Assembly: GCF_014650455.1 (NCBI RefSeq)
Contig: NZ_BMUZ01000002.1
Coordinates: forward strand, 402,125 to 466,124
Origin: Streptomyces xanthochromogenes
GTDB lineage: Bacteria > Actinomycetota > Actinomycetes > Streptomycetales > Streptomycetaceae
Reading direction: 5' to 3'
DNA length: 64,000 nucleotides
Part shown: positions 44,837 through 54,059 of the stretch, one piece after another
Layout of the letters: every line of letters starts with the position of its first letter
Position numbering within the stretch: the stretch's first letter is position 1
Made by a program: the position numbers and the translations under genes
Notes under the pieces: model-generated
What the model was told of the DNA's origin: nothing
Databases searched by the model: none
Seen by the model: only the letters and a program-made list of their open reading frames with translations

Positions 44837-46504
44837 GTGACAACCATCACCCAGGGTCCTGGGAACCAGGACGGGACCCAGGACGACGTGCCCCCCTCTT
44901 TTGGCGACCCGGCCGGTACGCCCGGTACGCTCACCGCCGTGCCACACGCTGATCAGTACCGAACCGCCCAGCAGGACGCCCCCGCGAAACAGCCGGGAGC
45001 GCCCCGACCGGAACAGGCCCGTCCGACCCCGCTCGGCGAACTGGCCGCGCGACTGGGGACGAACAGCCCAGGACCGGGAGAGGTCACCGGCATCACGCAC
45101 GACTCCCGGGCGGTGCGCCCCGGAGACCTGTACGCCGCGCTGCCGGGCGCCAACACGCACGGCGCCGACTTCGCCGCCCAGGCCGCGAGCCTCGGCGCGG
45201 TCGCCGTCCTCACCGACCCGGCGGGCCGCGAGCGGGCCGCCGCGACCGGTCTTCCGGTGCTGGTCGCCGGAGACCCGCGGGGCCGGATGGGCGAGCTCGC
45301 CGCCGAGATCTACGGCCACCCCGGCCGCGATCTGCTCCAGCTCGGCATCACCGGAACCTCCGGCAAGACCACGACCGCCTACCTCGTCGAGGGCGGCCTG
45401 CGCGGCGCCGGACACGCGACCGGCCTGATCGGCACGGTCGAGATGCGCATCGGCGACGAGCGCATCAAGTCCGAGCGCACCACCCCCGAAGCCACCGATC
45501 TGCAGGCCCTGTTCGCGGTCATGCGCGAGCGCGGGGTCGACTCGGTCGCCATGGAGGTCTCCAGCCACGCCCTGGTGCTCGGCCGGGTCGACGGCTGCGT
45601 CTTCGACGTCGCCGTCTTCAACAACCTCAGCCCGGAGCACATGGAGTTCCACTCCGGCATGGAGGACTACTTCCAGGCCAAGGCGCAGCTGTTCACGCCG
45701 CAGCGGGCCAAGCGCGGCGTGGTGAACTACGACGACGAGTACGGCCGCCGCCTCGTGAAGGAGGCCGGCATCGAGATCACCACCTTCTCCGCCGAGGGCC
45801 ACCCCGAGGCCGACTGGCGGGCCGAGGACGTCCAGGTGCGCCAGGACAGCAGCACCTTCACCGTGGTCGCCCCGGGCGGCGAGCGGATCTCCGCCACCGC
45901 CCCGCTGCCCGGCCCGTTCAACGTGGCGAACACCCTCGCCGCCATCGTCACGCTCGCCATCGCGGGCGTCGACCCGCAGACCGCAGCCGACGGAGTGGCC
46001 GCCGTACCCGGCGTGCCCGGCCGTCTGGAGCGGGTGGACGCCGGCCAGCCCTATCTGGCCGTCGTCGACTACGCCCACAAGACGGACGCCGTCGAATCGG
46101 TCCTGCGCTCGCTGCGCAAGGTCACCGAGGGCAGGCTGCACATCGTGCTCGGCTGCGGCGGCGACCGGGACAAGACCAAGCGGGGCCCGATGGGCGCCGC
46201 GGCGGCCCGGCTCGCCGACACCGCCGTACTGACCTCCGACAACCCCCGATCCGAGGACCCGCTCGGAATCCTCGCCGCGATGCTGGCGGGCGCCGCCGAG
46301 GTGCCGGCCCACGAGCGCGGTGAGGTCCAGGTCTTCGAGGACCGTGCCGCCGCCATCGCGTCGGCCGTCGCCCTCGCGGAGCCCGGCGACACCGTGCTCG
46401 TCGCGGGCAAGGGTCATGAACAGGGCCAGGACATCCACGGAGTGGTCCGTCCGTTCGACGACCGCCTGGTCCTCCGCGCCGCCATCCAGAAAAGTCAGGG
46501 ATGA
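44837..46504 (+). CDS. murE: UDP-MurNAc-L-Ala-D-Glu:diaminopimelate ligase
   Basis: A 555-residue Mur ligase adding diaminopimelate to the peptidoglycan precursor. It has 'GITGTSGKTTTAYLVEG' (P-loop), 'AMEVSSHALVLGRVDG', the diaminopimelate-specific 'TSDNPRSED' and 'VAGKGHEQGQ'. About 60 N-terminal residues rich in Gln, Asp and Thr precede the conserved fold. An in-frame GTG at 44939 with TACGCT seven bases upstream could be the true, leaderless start (521 residues). GTG 44837 has only a modest GGAAG. It lies 14 bp after ftsI. Confidence 0.93.
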   Translation: MTTITQGPGNQDGTQDDVPPSFGDPAGTPGTLTAVPHADQYRTAQQDAPAKQPGAPRPEQARPTPLGELAARLGTNSPGPGEVTGITHDSRAVRPGDLYAALPGANTHGADFAAQAASLGAVAVLTDPAGRERAAATGLPVLVAGDPRGRMGELAAEIYGHPGRDLLQLGITGTSGKTTTAYLVEGGLRGAGHATGLIGTVEMRIGDERIKSERTTPEATDLQALFAVMRERGVDSVAMEVSSHALVLGRVDGCVFDVAVFNNLSPEHMEFHSGMEDYFQAKAQLFTPQRAKRGVVNYDDEYGRRLVKEAGIEITTFSAEGHPEADWRAEDVQVRQDSSTFTVVAPGGERISATAPLPGPFNVANTLAAIVTLAIAGVDPQTAADGVAAVPGVPGRLERVDAGQPYLAVVDYAHKTDAVESVLRSLRKVTEGRLHIVLGCGGDRDKTKRGPMGAAAARLADTAVLTSDNPRSEDPLGILAAMLAGAAEVPAHERGEVQVFEDRAAAIASAVALAEPGDTVLVAGKGHEQGQDIHGVVRPFDDRLVLRAAIQKSQG

Positions 46505-46508
46505 AGTA

Positions 46509-47930
46509 GTGATCGCCCTCTCCCTCGCCGAGATCGCCGAAATCGTCGGCGGGCAGCCGCACGACATACCGGATCCGTCCGTCCAGGTCACCGGCCCCGT
46601 CGTCATCGACTCCCGCCAGGTGGCGGCCGGTTCGCTCTTCGTGGCCTTCGCCGGCGAGAACGTCGACGGCCACGACTACGCGCAGCGCGCCTTCGAGGCG
46701 GGCGCGGTGGCGGTCCTCGCGGCCCGCCCGGTCGGCGTGCCCGCGATCGTCGTGGACGACGTGCAGGCCGCCCTCGGGGCGCTCGCCCGGGACGTCGTGG
46801 GCCGGCTCGGCACCGAAGTCGTCGCCCTCACCGGCTCGTCCGGCAAGACGTCCACCAAGGACCTGATCGCGCAGGTGCTCCAGCGCCACGCGCCGACAGT
46901 GTTCACGCCGGGCTCCCTCAACAACGAGATCGGCCTGCCGCTGACCGCGCTCACCGCGACCGCGGAGACCAGACACCTGGTCCTGGAGATGGGCGCGCGC
47001 GGCGTCGGCCACATCCGCTACCTCACCGGGCTGACCCCGCCCACCATCGGTCTCGTCCTGAACGTCGGGTCCGCCCACATCGGCGAGTTCGGCGGCAAGG
47101 AGCAGATCGCTCTGGCCAAGGGGGAGTTGGTCGAGTCGCTGCCCGAGTCGGGCTGCGCGGTGCTGAACGCGGACGACCCGCTGGTACGGGCCATGGCGTC
47201 CCGCACCAAGGCGCGCGTGCTGCTCTTCGGAGAAGCCGCGGACGCGGACGTACGGGCCGAGAACGTCCGGCTCACAGATGCCGGACAGCCCTCCTTCAGC
47301 CTTCTCACACCCTCCGGGTGCGGTGATGTGACGTTGCGCCTGTACGGTGAGCACCACGTGTCGAACGCGCTCGCCGCGGCCGCCGTCGCCCATGAGCTGG
47401 GCATGTCCGCAGACGAGATCGCCCGCGCGCTCTCCGAGGCGGGCTCCCTCTCCCGCTGGCGTATGGAGGTCACCGAGCGTCCGGACGGTGTGACCGTCGT
47501 CAACGACGCCTACAACGCGAACCCCGAATCCATGCGAGCCGCCCTCCGCGCGCTCGCGGCAATGGGCGAGGCCTCACGGGCCCGGGGGGGACGCACGTGG
47601 GCGGTGCTCGGCCCGATGGCCGAGCTCGGCGACGACTCGCTGGCCGAGCACGACGCGGTCGGACGGCTCGCCGTCCGGCTCAACGTCAGCAAGCTCGTGG
47701 CAGTCGGGGGCCGGGAGGCGTCCTGGCTGCAACTGGGCGCATATAACGAGGGTTCGTGGGGTGAGGAGTCGGTGCACGTGTCCGACGCACAGGCGGCCGT
47801 CGACCTGCTGCGCAGTGAACTGCGGCCGGGAGACGTCGTGCTGGTGAAGGCATCCAGGTCGATCGGCCTGGAGCGGGTGGCACTGGCGCTGCTCGAAGGC
47901 GCTGCCGAGGGTGAGGTCGCCGCCCGATGA
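46509..47930 (+). CDS. murF: UDP-MurNAc-tripeptide:D-Ala-D-Ala ligase
   Basis: A 473-residue Mur ligase completing the UDP-MurNAc-pentapeptide. The ATP loop is 'VALTGSSGKTSTKDLIAQ', followed by 'LNNEIGLPLTA', 'LEMGARGVGHI', 'VLNVGSAHIGEFG' and 'VVNDAYNANPESMRAAL'. GTG 46509 starts 4 bases after murE, and its stop overlaps mraY (ATGA). Confidence 0.95.
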   Translation: MIALSLAEIAEIVGGQPHDIPDPSVQVTGPVVIDSRQVAAGSLFVAFAGENVDGHDYAQRAFEAGAVAVLAARPVGVPAIVVDDVQAALGALARDVVGRLGTEVVALTGSSGKTSTKDLIAQVLQRHAPTVFTPGSLNNEIGLPLTALTATAETRHLVLEMGARGVGHIRYLTGLTPPTIGLVLNVGSAHIGEFGGKEQIALAKGELVESLPESGCAVLNADDPLVRAMASRTKARVLLFGEAADADVRAENVRLTDAGQPSFSLLTPSGCGDVTLRLYGEHHVSNALAAAAVAHELGMSADEIARALSEAGSLSRWRMEVTERPDGVTVVNDAYNANPESMRAALRALAAMGEASRARGGRTWAVLGPMAELGDDSLAEHDAVGRLAVRLNVSKLVAVGGREASWLQLGAYNEGSWGEESVHVSDAQAAVDLLRSELRPGDVVLVKASRSIGLERVALALLEGAAEGEVAAR

Positions 47931-48997
47931 GGCAGATCCTCTTCGCGGGAGCCATCGGTCTCTTCCTGACCCTGGTCGGGACCCCGCTGCTCATCAAGCT
48001 GCTCGCCCGCAAGGGCTACGGCCAGTTCATCCGTGACGACGGCCCGCGCGGCCACGCCGGGAAGAAGGGCACACCCACCATGGGTGGCATCGCCTTCATC
48101 CTGGCCACGCTGATCGCGTACGCGCTGACCAAGGTGATCACCAGTGAGGATCCGACGTTCTCGGGCCTGTTGGTGCTCTTCCTGACGGCCGGCATGGGCA
48201 TGGTCGGCTTCCTCGACGACTACATCAAGATCGTCAAGCAGCGCTCGCTCGGCCTGCGGGCCAAGGCGAAGATGGCCGGACAGCTGATCGTCGGCATCGC
48301 CTTCGCGGTGCTCGCCCTGCAGTTCGCCGACGCCCGTGGCAACACGCCGGCCTCCACCAAGCTGTCGTTCATCAACGACTTCGGCTGGTCGGTCGGGCCG
48401 GTCATCTTCGTGGTCTGGGCGCTGTTCATGATCCTCGCCATGTCGAACGGCGTGAACCTGACGGACGGTCTGGACGGCCTGGCCACCGGCGCGTCGGTGA
48501 TGGTCTTCGGCGCGTACACCTTCATCGGCCTGTGGCAGTTCCAGGAGTCCTGCGCCAACGCGCAGACCCTGACCAACCCCAACGCCTGCTTCGAGGTGCG
48601 CGATCCGCTCGACCTCGCGGTCGTCGCATCCGCCCTGATGGGCTCCTGCTTCGGCTTCCTGTGGTGGAACACCTCGCCCGCCAAGATCTTCATGGGCGAC
48701 ACCGGCTCGCTCGCCCTCGGCGGCGCGCTCGCGGGCCTGGCGATCTGCTCCCGCACGGAGTTCCTGATCGCCCTGCTCGGCGGCCTGTTCGTGCTGATCA
48801 CGATGTCCGTGGTCATCCAGGTCGGCTCGTTCAAGATGACCGGCAAGCGGGTCTTCCGGATGGCGCCGCTCCAGCACCACTTCGAACTCAAGGGGTGGTC
48901 CGAAGTCCTTGTCGTGGTCCGGTTCTGGATCATCCAGGGCATGTGCGTGATCGTGGGACTCGGACTCTTCTACGCGGGATGGGCAGCCGACAAGTGA
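47927..48997 (+). CDS. mraY: Phospho-MurNAc-pentapeptide transferase
   Basis: A 356-residue membrane enzyme with about ten helices that makes lipid I from UDP-MurNAc-pentapeptide and undecaprenyl phosphate. Catalytic blocks: 'GKKGTPTMGG', 'GFLDDYIK' (Asp-Asp), 'SNGVNLTDGLDGLA', 'FMGDTGSLALGG' and the His cluster 'APLQHHFELKGW'. ATG 47927 overlaps the murF stop. Confidence 0.96.
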   Translation: MRQILFAGAIGLFLTLVGTPLLIKLLARKGYGQFIRDDGPRGHAGKKGTPTMGGIAFILATLIAYALTKVITSEDPTFSGLLVLFLTAGMGMVGFLDDYIKIVKQRSLGLRAKAKMAGQLIVGIAFAVLALQFADARGNTPASTKLSFINDFGWSVGPVIFVVWALFMILAMSNGVNLTDGLDGLATGASVMVFGAYTFIGLWQFQESCANAQTLTNPNACFEVRDPLDLAVVASALMGSCFGFLWWNTSPAKIFMGDTGSLALGGALAGLAICSRTEFLIALLGGLFVLITMSVVIQVGSFKMTGKRVFRMAPLQHHFELKGWSEVLVVVRFWIIQGMCVIVGLGLFYAGWAADK

Positions 48998-50418
48998 GCA
49001 CCACCTGGCAGGGCAAGCGCGTGACGGTGGCCGGTCTCGGCGTCTCCGGGATGCCGGTGGCCCGGGTCCTGAACGGGCTCGGCGCCGTCGTCACGGCCGT
49101 CAGCGAGGGCGCCGACGAGCGCTCGCGCGCCCAGGCGGCGGAGCTGGAGGCGCAGGGCATCACCGTGCGCCTCGGCGACGGCGCCACCCTGCCGGAGGGC
49201 ACCGAGCTCGTCGTCACCACGCCGGGCTGGCGGCCCGACAAGCCGCTGTTCGCGGCCGCCGCAGAGGCGGGCGTGCCGGTGTGGGGAGACGTCGAGCTGG
49301 CCTGGCGGCTGCGCGAGCTGGACGGCCGCAAGCCGGCCCCCTGGCTCGCGGTCACCGGCACCAACGGCAAGACCACCACCACCCGGATGCTCGCCTCGAT
49401 CCTGGAGGCGGCGGGCCTGCGCACCGCCGCCGTCGGCAACATCGGCGTCTCGCTGCTCGACGTGGTCCTCGGCGAGACGGAGTACGACGTCCTGGCCGTC
49501 GAGCTCTCCAGCTACCAGCTGCACTGGGCGCCCTCGCTGCGCGCCCACTCCGCGGCCGTGCTCAACCTGGCGCCGGACCACCTCGACTGGCACGGCACCA
49601 TGGAGGCGTACGCCGCCGACAAGGGCCGTATCTACGAGGGCAACCACATCGCCTGCGTCTACAACGCGCAGGACGCCGCGACCGAGCACCTGGTGCGCGA
49701 GGCCGACGTGGAGGAGGGCTGCCGGGCGATCGGCTTCACGCTCGCCACCCCGGGCCCCTCCCAGCTGGGCGTGGTCGACGGCATCCTCGTCGACCGGGCC
49801 TTCGTGCAGAACCGCCAGAAGAACGCCCAGGAGCTCGCCGAGGTCGCCGACGTCGACCCGCCGGCCCCGCACAACATCGCCAACGCCCTCGCGGCCGCGG
49901 CCCTGGCGCGCGCCTTCGGCGTCGAGCCCAAGGCGGTCCGTGACGGACTGCGCGCCTTCCGGCCCGACGCCCACCGCATCGAGCACGTCGCGGACGTCGC
50001 CGAGGTCGCCTACGTCGACGACTCCAAGGCCACCAACACCCATGCCACCGAGGCCTCCTTGGCGGCGTACGACCCGATCGTCTGGATCGCCGGGGGACTG
50101 GCCAAGGGTGCCTCCTTCGACGAGCTCGTCCAGCGCTCGGCCCAGCGGCTGCGCGGCGTCGTCCTCATCGGTGCCGAGCGCCACCTCATCGCCGAAGCCC
50201 TGGCGCGACACGCCCCCGAGGTCCCGGTGGTGGACCTCGACCGGACCGACACTGGGGCGATGTCGGCGGCGGTCCGCGAGGCGGCGGGGCTCGCCCGGCC
50301 GGGGGACACCGTCCTGTTGGCCCCGGCCTGCGCCTCGATGGACATGTTCGCGAACTACAACAAGCGCGGCGAGGCCTTCGCGGAAGCGGTCCGCGAACTC
50401 GCCGCAGGGCGCGCCTAG
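48994..50418 (+). CDS. murD: UDP-MurNAc-L-Ala:D-Glu ligase
   Basis: A 474-residue Mur ligase adding D-glutamate. Seen are 'VTVAGLGVSGMPVARVL', the P-loop 'AVTGTNGKTTTTRML', 'AVELSSYQLHWAPSL', 'LAPDHLDWHGTMEAY' and 'YVDDSKATNTHAT'. GTG 48994 overlaps the mraY stop (GTGA); an in-frame ATG at 48979 would add five residues read from the mraY end. The start is therefore uncertain by 15 bases. Confidence 0.94.
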   Translation: MSTTWQGKRVTVAGLGVSGMPVARVLNGLGAVVTAVSEGADERSRAQAAELEAQGITVRLGDGATLPEGTELVVTTPGWRPDKPLFAAAAEAGVPVWGDVELAWRLRELDGRKPAPWLAVTGTNGKTTTTRMLASILEAAGLRTAAVGNIGVSLLDVVLGETEYDVLAVELSSYQLHWAPSLRAHSAAVLNLAPDHLDWHGTMEAYAADKGRIYEGNHIACVYNAQDAATEHLVREADVEEGCRAIGFTLATPGPSQLGVVDGILVDRAFVQNRQKNAQELAEVADVDPPAPHNIANALAAAALARAFGVEPKAVRDGLRAFRPDAHRIEHVADVAEVAYVDDSKATNTHATEASLAAYDPIVWIAGGLAKGASFDELVQRSAQRLRGVVLIGAERHLIAEALARHAPEVPVVDLDRTDTGAMSAAVREAAGLARPGDTVLLAPACASMDMFANYNKRGEAFAEAVRELAAGRA

Positions 50419-50477
50419 CCGGACCACCCGTTCCACGGACCGGCCGGCGCCGGGCACGACTGGAGGGGACAGCACAC

Positions 50478-51860
50478 ATGGCGGCCGATGTTCTTGGCGG
50501 CTCCGGGGACCGCCCGCGCGGGGTGTCCGCACTCGCCGGTCTCCTCCTGCGCAGCCGCACCGCCGGAGCCGTGCGCGGCCCGGCCGTCCGCGGCGGCGGC
50601 ACCGGATCGCCCCGGCGGCCCGGTCCGCGCGGCCCCCGGCGCCTGGTGGAACAGGCGAGGAGGGCCTGGGACCGGCCTCTGACGGCGTACTACCTGATCC
50701 TCGGCAGCGCCCTGCTCATCACCGTGCTCGGCCTCGTGATGGTCTACTCCGCCTCGATGATCAAGGCGCTCGAACTGTCGCTGCCGGGCTCGTACTTCTT
50801 CCGCAAACAGTTCCTCGCGGCGCTCATCGGCGGGGGCCTGATGATCGCCGCCGCCCGGATGCCCGCCAAGCTCCACCGGGCGCTCGCCTACCCGATACTG
50901 GCCGGCACGGTCTTCCTGCTGATCCTGGTGCAGGTCCCCGGGATAGGGAAATCCGTCAACGGCAACCAGAACTGGATCTACCTCGGCGGCCCCTTCCAGC
51001 TCCAGCCCAGCGAGTTCGCCAAGCTGGCGCTGCTCCTGTGGGGCGCCGACCTGCTCGCGCGCAAGCAGGACAAACGGCTCCTGAGCGAGTGGAAGCACAT
51101 GCTCGTGCCGCTCGTGCCGGTCGCGTTCGTGCTGCTCGGGCTCATCATGCTCGGCGGCGACATGGGCACGACGATCATCCTGACCGCCATCCTGTTCGGC
51201 CTGCTCTGGCTGGCCGGGGCCCCGACCCGGCTGTTCGCGGGGGTGCTCGCCGTCGCGGGCACGCTCGCCGCGCTCTTCATCAAGATCAGCCCGCACCGGA
51301 TGGGCCGGCTCAACTGCATCGGCGCCACCGATCCCGGCCCGCAGGACCAGTGCTGGCAGGCCGTGCACGGAATCTACGCGCTCGCCTCGGGCGGCTGGTT
51401 CGGATCCGGCCTGGGTGCGAGTGTGGAGAAATGGGGCCAACTCCCCGAGCCCCACACGGACTTCATCTTCGCCGTGACCGGCGAGGAGCTGGGTCTGGCG
51501 GGGACGCTGTCGGTCGTCGCCCTCTTCGCGGCTCTAGGCTATGCGGGTATCCGCGTGGCCGGACGCACGGAGGACCCCTTCGTGAGGTACGCCGCGGGAG
51601 GTGTGACCACCTGGATCGTGGCGCAGGCCGTGATCAACATCGGTGCGGTGCTCGGCCTGCTGCCGATCGCCGGTGTCCCGCTCCCGCTGTTCTCCTACGG
51701 AGGGTCCGCGCTGCTGCCGACCATGTTCGCCGTGGGGCTCCTGATCGCGTTCGCGCGGGACGACCCCGCTGCGCGGGCGGCCCTTGCCATGCGGCAGCCT
51801 CGGGTGAGTTGGAAGTCGATGAGACGGCGCGTCAAGAAGCGTCCGTCCGGAGAGCGGTGA
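50478..51860 (+). CDS. ftsW: SEDS peptidoglycan glycosyltransferase FtsW
   Basis: A 460-residue SEDS polymerase with about ten membrane helices, partner of FtsI in septal wall synthesis. A basic, Pro/Gly/Arg-rich N-terminal tail of about 60 residues precedes 'TAYYLILGSALLITVLGLVMVYSAS'. Conserved blocks are 'GNQNWIYLGGPFQLQPSEFAKL', the large outer loop with 'GGWFGSGLGASVEKWGQLPEPHTDFIFAVTGEELG' (with the catalytic Asp region), and 'FSYGGSALL'. A basic C-terminal tail is cytoplasmic. ATG 50478 has GGAGGGG upstream. Confidence 0.95.
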   Translation: MAADVLGGSGDRPRGVSALAGLLLRSRTAGAVRGPAVRGGGTGSPRRPGPRGPRRLVEQARRAWDRPLTAYYLILGSALLITVLGLVMVYSASMIKALELSLPGSYFFRKQFLAALIGGGLMIAAARMPAKLHRALAYPILAGTVFLLILVQVPGIGKSVNGNQNWIYLGGPFQLQPSEFAKLALLLWGADLLARKQDKRLLSEWKHMLVPLVPVAFVLLGLIMLGGDMGTTIILTAILFGLLWLAGAPTRLFAGVLAVAGTLAALFIKISPHRMGRLNCIGATDPGPQDQCWQAVHGIYALASGGWFGSGLGASVEKWGQLPEPHTDFIFAVTGEELGLAGTLSVVALFAALGYAGIRVAGRTEDPFVRYAAGGVTTWIVAQAVINIGAVLGLLPIAGVPLPLFSYGGSALLPTMFAVGLLIAFARDDPAARAALAMRQPRVSWKSMRRRVKKRPSGER

Positions 51861-51866
51861 ATTTCG

Positions 51867-52952
51867 GTGCATGTCGTACTCGCCGGTGGGGGGACCGCCG
51901 GCCACATCGAGCCCGCGCTCGCCCTCGCGGACGCCCTGCGCAGGCAGGACCCCACCGTGGGGATCACGGCACTCGGCACGGAGAAGGGTCTGGAGACCCG
52001 GCTCGTGCCCGAGCGCGGCTATGAGCTCGCGCTCATCCCTGCCGTCCCGCTGCCCCGCAGGCCCACCCCCGAACTGATCACCGTCCCCGGGCGGCTGCGC
52101 GGCACCATCAAGGCCGCCGAGCAGATCCTGGAGCGCACCAAGGCCGACTGTGTCGTCGGCTTCGGCGGCTACGTGGCGCTGCCCGGCTACCTGGCCGCCA
52201 AGCGGCTCGGGGTGCCGATCGTGGTCCACGAGGCCAATGCCCGGCCGGGCCTCGCCAACAAGATCGGCTCGCGGTACGCGGCCGGCGTGGCCGTCGCGAC
52301 GCCGGACAGCAAGCTGCGCAACTCCCGCTACATCGGCATCCCGCTGCGCTACTCGATCGCGACCCTCGACCGGGCCCGGGTGCGCCCCGAGGCGCGCGCC
52401 GCGTTCGGGCTCGACCCCGGCCTGCCGACGCTGCTCGTCTCGGGCGGCTCGCAGGGCGCCCGCCGCCTCAACGAGGTGATCCAGCAGGTCGCCCCGGTGC
52501 TCCAGCGCTCCGGCATCCAGATCCTGCACGCGGTCGGCCCGAAGAACGAATTGCCGCGTGTCGACAACATGCCCGGGATGCCGCCGTACGTCCCGGTACC
52601 GTACGTGGACCGGATGGATCTCGCGTACGCCGCGGCCGACATGATGCTGTGCCGCGCGGGCGCGATGACCGTCGCCGAACTCTCCGCCGTCGGGCTGCCC
52701 GCCGCCTACGTCCCGTTGCCGATCGGCAACGGCGAACAGCGGCTGAACGCCCAGCCGGTGGTCAAGGCGGGTGGCGGCCTCCTCGTCGACGACGCCGAAC
52801 TCACCCCGGAATGGGTGCAGGGCAACGTCCTCCCGGTACTCGCCGACCCGCACCGGCTGTACGAGATGTCGCGCTCCGCGGCCGAGTTCGGCCGGCGCGA
52901 CGCCGACCAACTCCTCGTGCAGATGGTGTACGAGGCCATCGCAGGACGCTGA
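51867..52952 (+). CDS. murG: UDP-GlcNAc:lipid I N-acetylglucosaminyl transferase
   Basis: A 361-residue GT-B glycosyltransferase making lipid II on the inner face of the membrane. It has '[19 protein letters not shown]', '[12 protein letters not shown]', '[15 protein letters not shown]', '[15 protein letters not shown]' and the sugar-binding '[15 protein letters not shown]' and 'GNGEQRLNA'. GTG 51867 lies 6 bases after ftsW. Confidence 0.96.
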   Translation: MHVVLAGGGTAGHIEPALALADALRRQDPTVGITALGTEKGLETRLVPERGYELALIPAVPLPRRPTPELITVPGRLRGTIKAAEQILERTKADCVVGFGGYVALPGYLAAKRLGVPIVVHEANARPGLANKIGSRYAAGVAVATPDSKLRNSRYIGIPLRYSIATLDRARVRPEARAAFGLDPGLPTLLVSGGSQGARRLNEVIQQVAPVLQRSGIQILHAVGPKNELPRVDNMPGMPPYVPVPYVDRMDLAYAAADMMLCRAGAMTVAELSAVGLPAAYVPLPIGNGEQRLNAQPVVKAGGGLLVDDAELTPEWVQGNVLPVLADPHRLYEMSRSAAEFGRRDADQLLVQMVYEAIAGR

Positions 52953-52975
52953 TCAACTGACGGAAGGCAGGGACC

Positions 52976-53782
52976 GTGGCCGGACAGGCGACCGCCCAGC
53001 GCGGTGGCAAAGGGACCGACAAGTCCGCGAAGTCCGGCCGGTCCGGCCCCCGTCCCGCCCGCGGGCGCCGCTTCCGGCTGCCCCGCAGGCGCGGCCTCCT
53101 CGTGCTCGGCGTCGCCGCGGTGCTGCTCGGGGCGGGCGTCATCTGGCTGTTGTACGGCTCGACCTGGCTGCGCGTGGAGCACGTGAAGACCACGGGGACA
53201 CGGGTTCTGACGACCGATGAGGTCGAAACGGTCGCCGCGGTGCCGATCGGATCGCCGCTGATTTCCGTCGACACGGACGCGATCGGGGAGCGATTGCGTC
53301 AGAAGCTGCCGCGCATCGACTCCGTCGAAGTCGTTCGTTCATGGCCGCACGGGATCGGTCTGAAGGTGACGGAACGCAAGCCCGTCCTGGTCATGAAGAA
53401 CGGCGCGAAGTTCGACGAAGTGGACGCGAAGGGTGTGCGTTTCGCCACGGTCGCGCAGCCCCTGAAGGGCATCCCCCAGCTCGAATTGACGGTCTCGCAG
53501 TCCCCGAGCCTACGGCGCTTCGGCGCCGACCGGCTGGTCCTCGAAGCGGTGCGCATCACGGGCGAACTCCCGTCCGCCGTCGCCAAGGAGACGCGGTCCG
53601 TCAAGATTTCCTCGTACGACTCGGTCACCCTCGAGTTGACCGGCGGACGCACCGTCCGATGGGGAAGTGACGAGGAAGGTGAGCTGAAGGGACGTACCCT
53701 CAGTGCACTGATGAAAGCGCGGCCGAAGTCGGTCCGCTTCGATGTGAGTGCCCCCACCGCCCCTGCGGTATCGGGTAGTTGA
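52976..53782 (+). CDS. ftsQ: Cell division protein FtsQ
   Basis: A 268-residue bitopic protein with a basic cytoplasmic N-terminus of about 40 residues ('RRFRLPRRRG'), one membrane helix ('LLVLGVAAVLLGAGVIWLLY'), a POTRA domain ('WLRVEHVKTTGTRVLTTDEV') and a beta domain. It scaffolds FtsL/DivIC. GTG 52976 follows GGAAGG. The 277-bp gap after it marks the start of separate ftsZ control. Confidence 0.93.
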   Translation: MAGQATAQRGGKGTDKSAKSGRSGPRPARGRRFRLPRRRGLLVLGVAAVLLGAGVIWLLYGSTWLRVEHVKTTGTRVLTTDEVETVAAVPIGSPLISVDTDAIGERLRQKLPRIDSVEVVRSWPHGIGLKVTERKPVLVMKNGAKFDEVDAKGVRFATVAQPLKGIPQLELTVSQSPSLRRFGADRLVLEAVRITGELPSAVAKETRSVKISSYDSVTLELTGGRTVRWGSDEEGELKGRTLSALMKARPKSVRFDVSAPTAPAVSGS

Positions 53783-53819
53783 CGGACATATGCGCTGGCC
53801 AGCACCCTGGTTGGTCAGC

Positions 53820-53963
53820 GACACGGGTGATCACATAGGGTGAAAAGAAAAACGGGAGGTTCGGCGTGTTCGTTGAACGCGCGCCACTTGTCGACTTAGT
53901 GTCCTGTTCGGAAGAGTCCAGCGAACAGACACACTGGTAACCCTAAACTTCAACGTTAGGGTT
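53820..53963 (+). promoter_or_regulatory. ftsZ regulatory region: BldD-like box, WhiA-type motifs, inverted repeat
   Basis: TCACATAGGGTGA (53831-53843) fits the BldD consensus TnACnCWGnGTnA with one mismatch. Three WhiA-type GACAC motifs lie at 53820-53824, 53899-53903 (inverted, GTGTC) and 53928-53932. An inverted repeat AACCCTAA/TTAGGGTT (53939-53963) surrounds the -10-like TAAACT at 53944. Consensus sequences are from memory. ftsZ is a known developmentally controlled gene with several promoters in S. coelicolor, and BldD and WhiA/WhiB are its known regulators. Confidence 0.65.
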
Positions 53964-54059
53964 CGGGTCGGCGATACGGACCGTCCCAATCGGCATTCGT
54001 CGTCACCTTGCGGCAACCGCGAAGTGACGACCCGTAACTCGAGGCGAGAGGCCTTCGAC

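Noticed and set aside
54024-54059. Longer FtsZ start at 54024
   Set aside because: FtsZ in Streptomyces begins at [12 protein letters not shown], and GAGAGG is positioned for GTG 54060.
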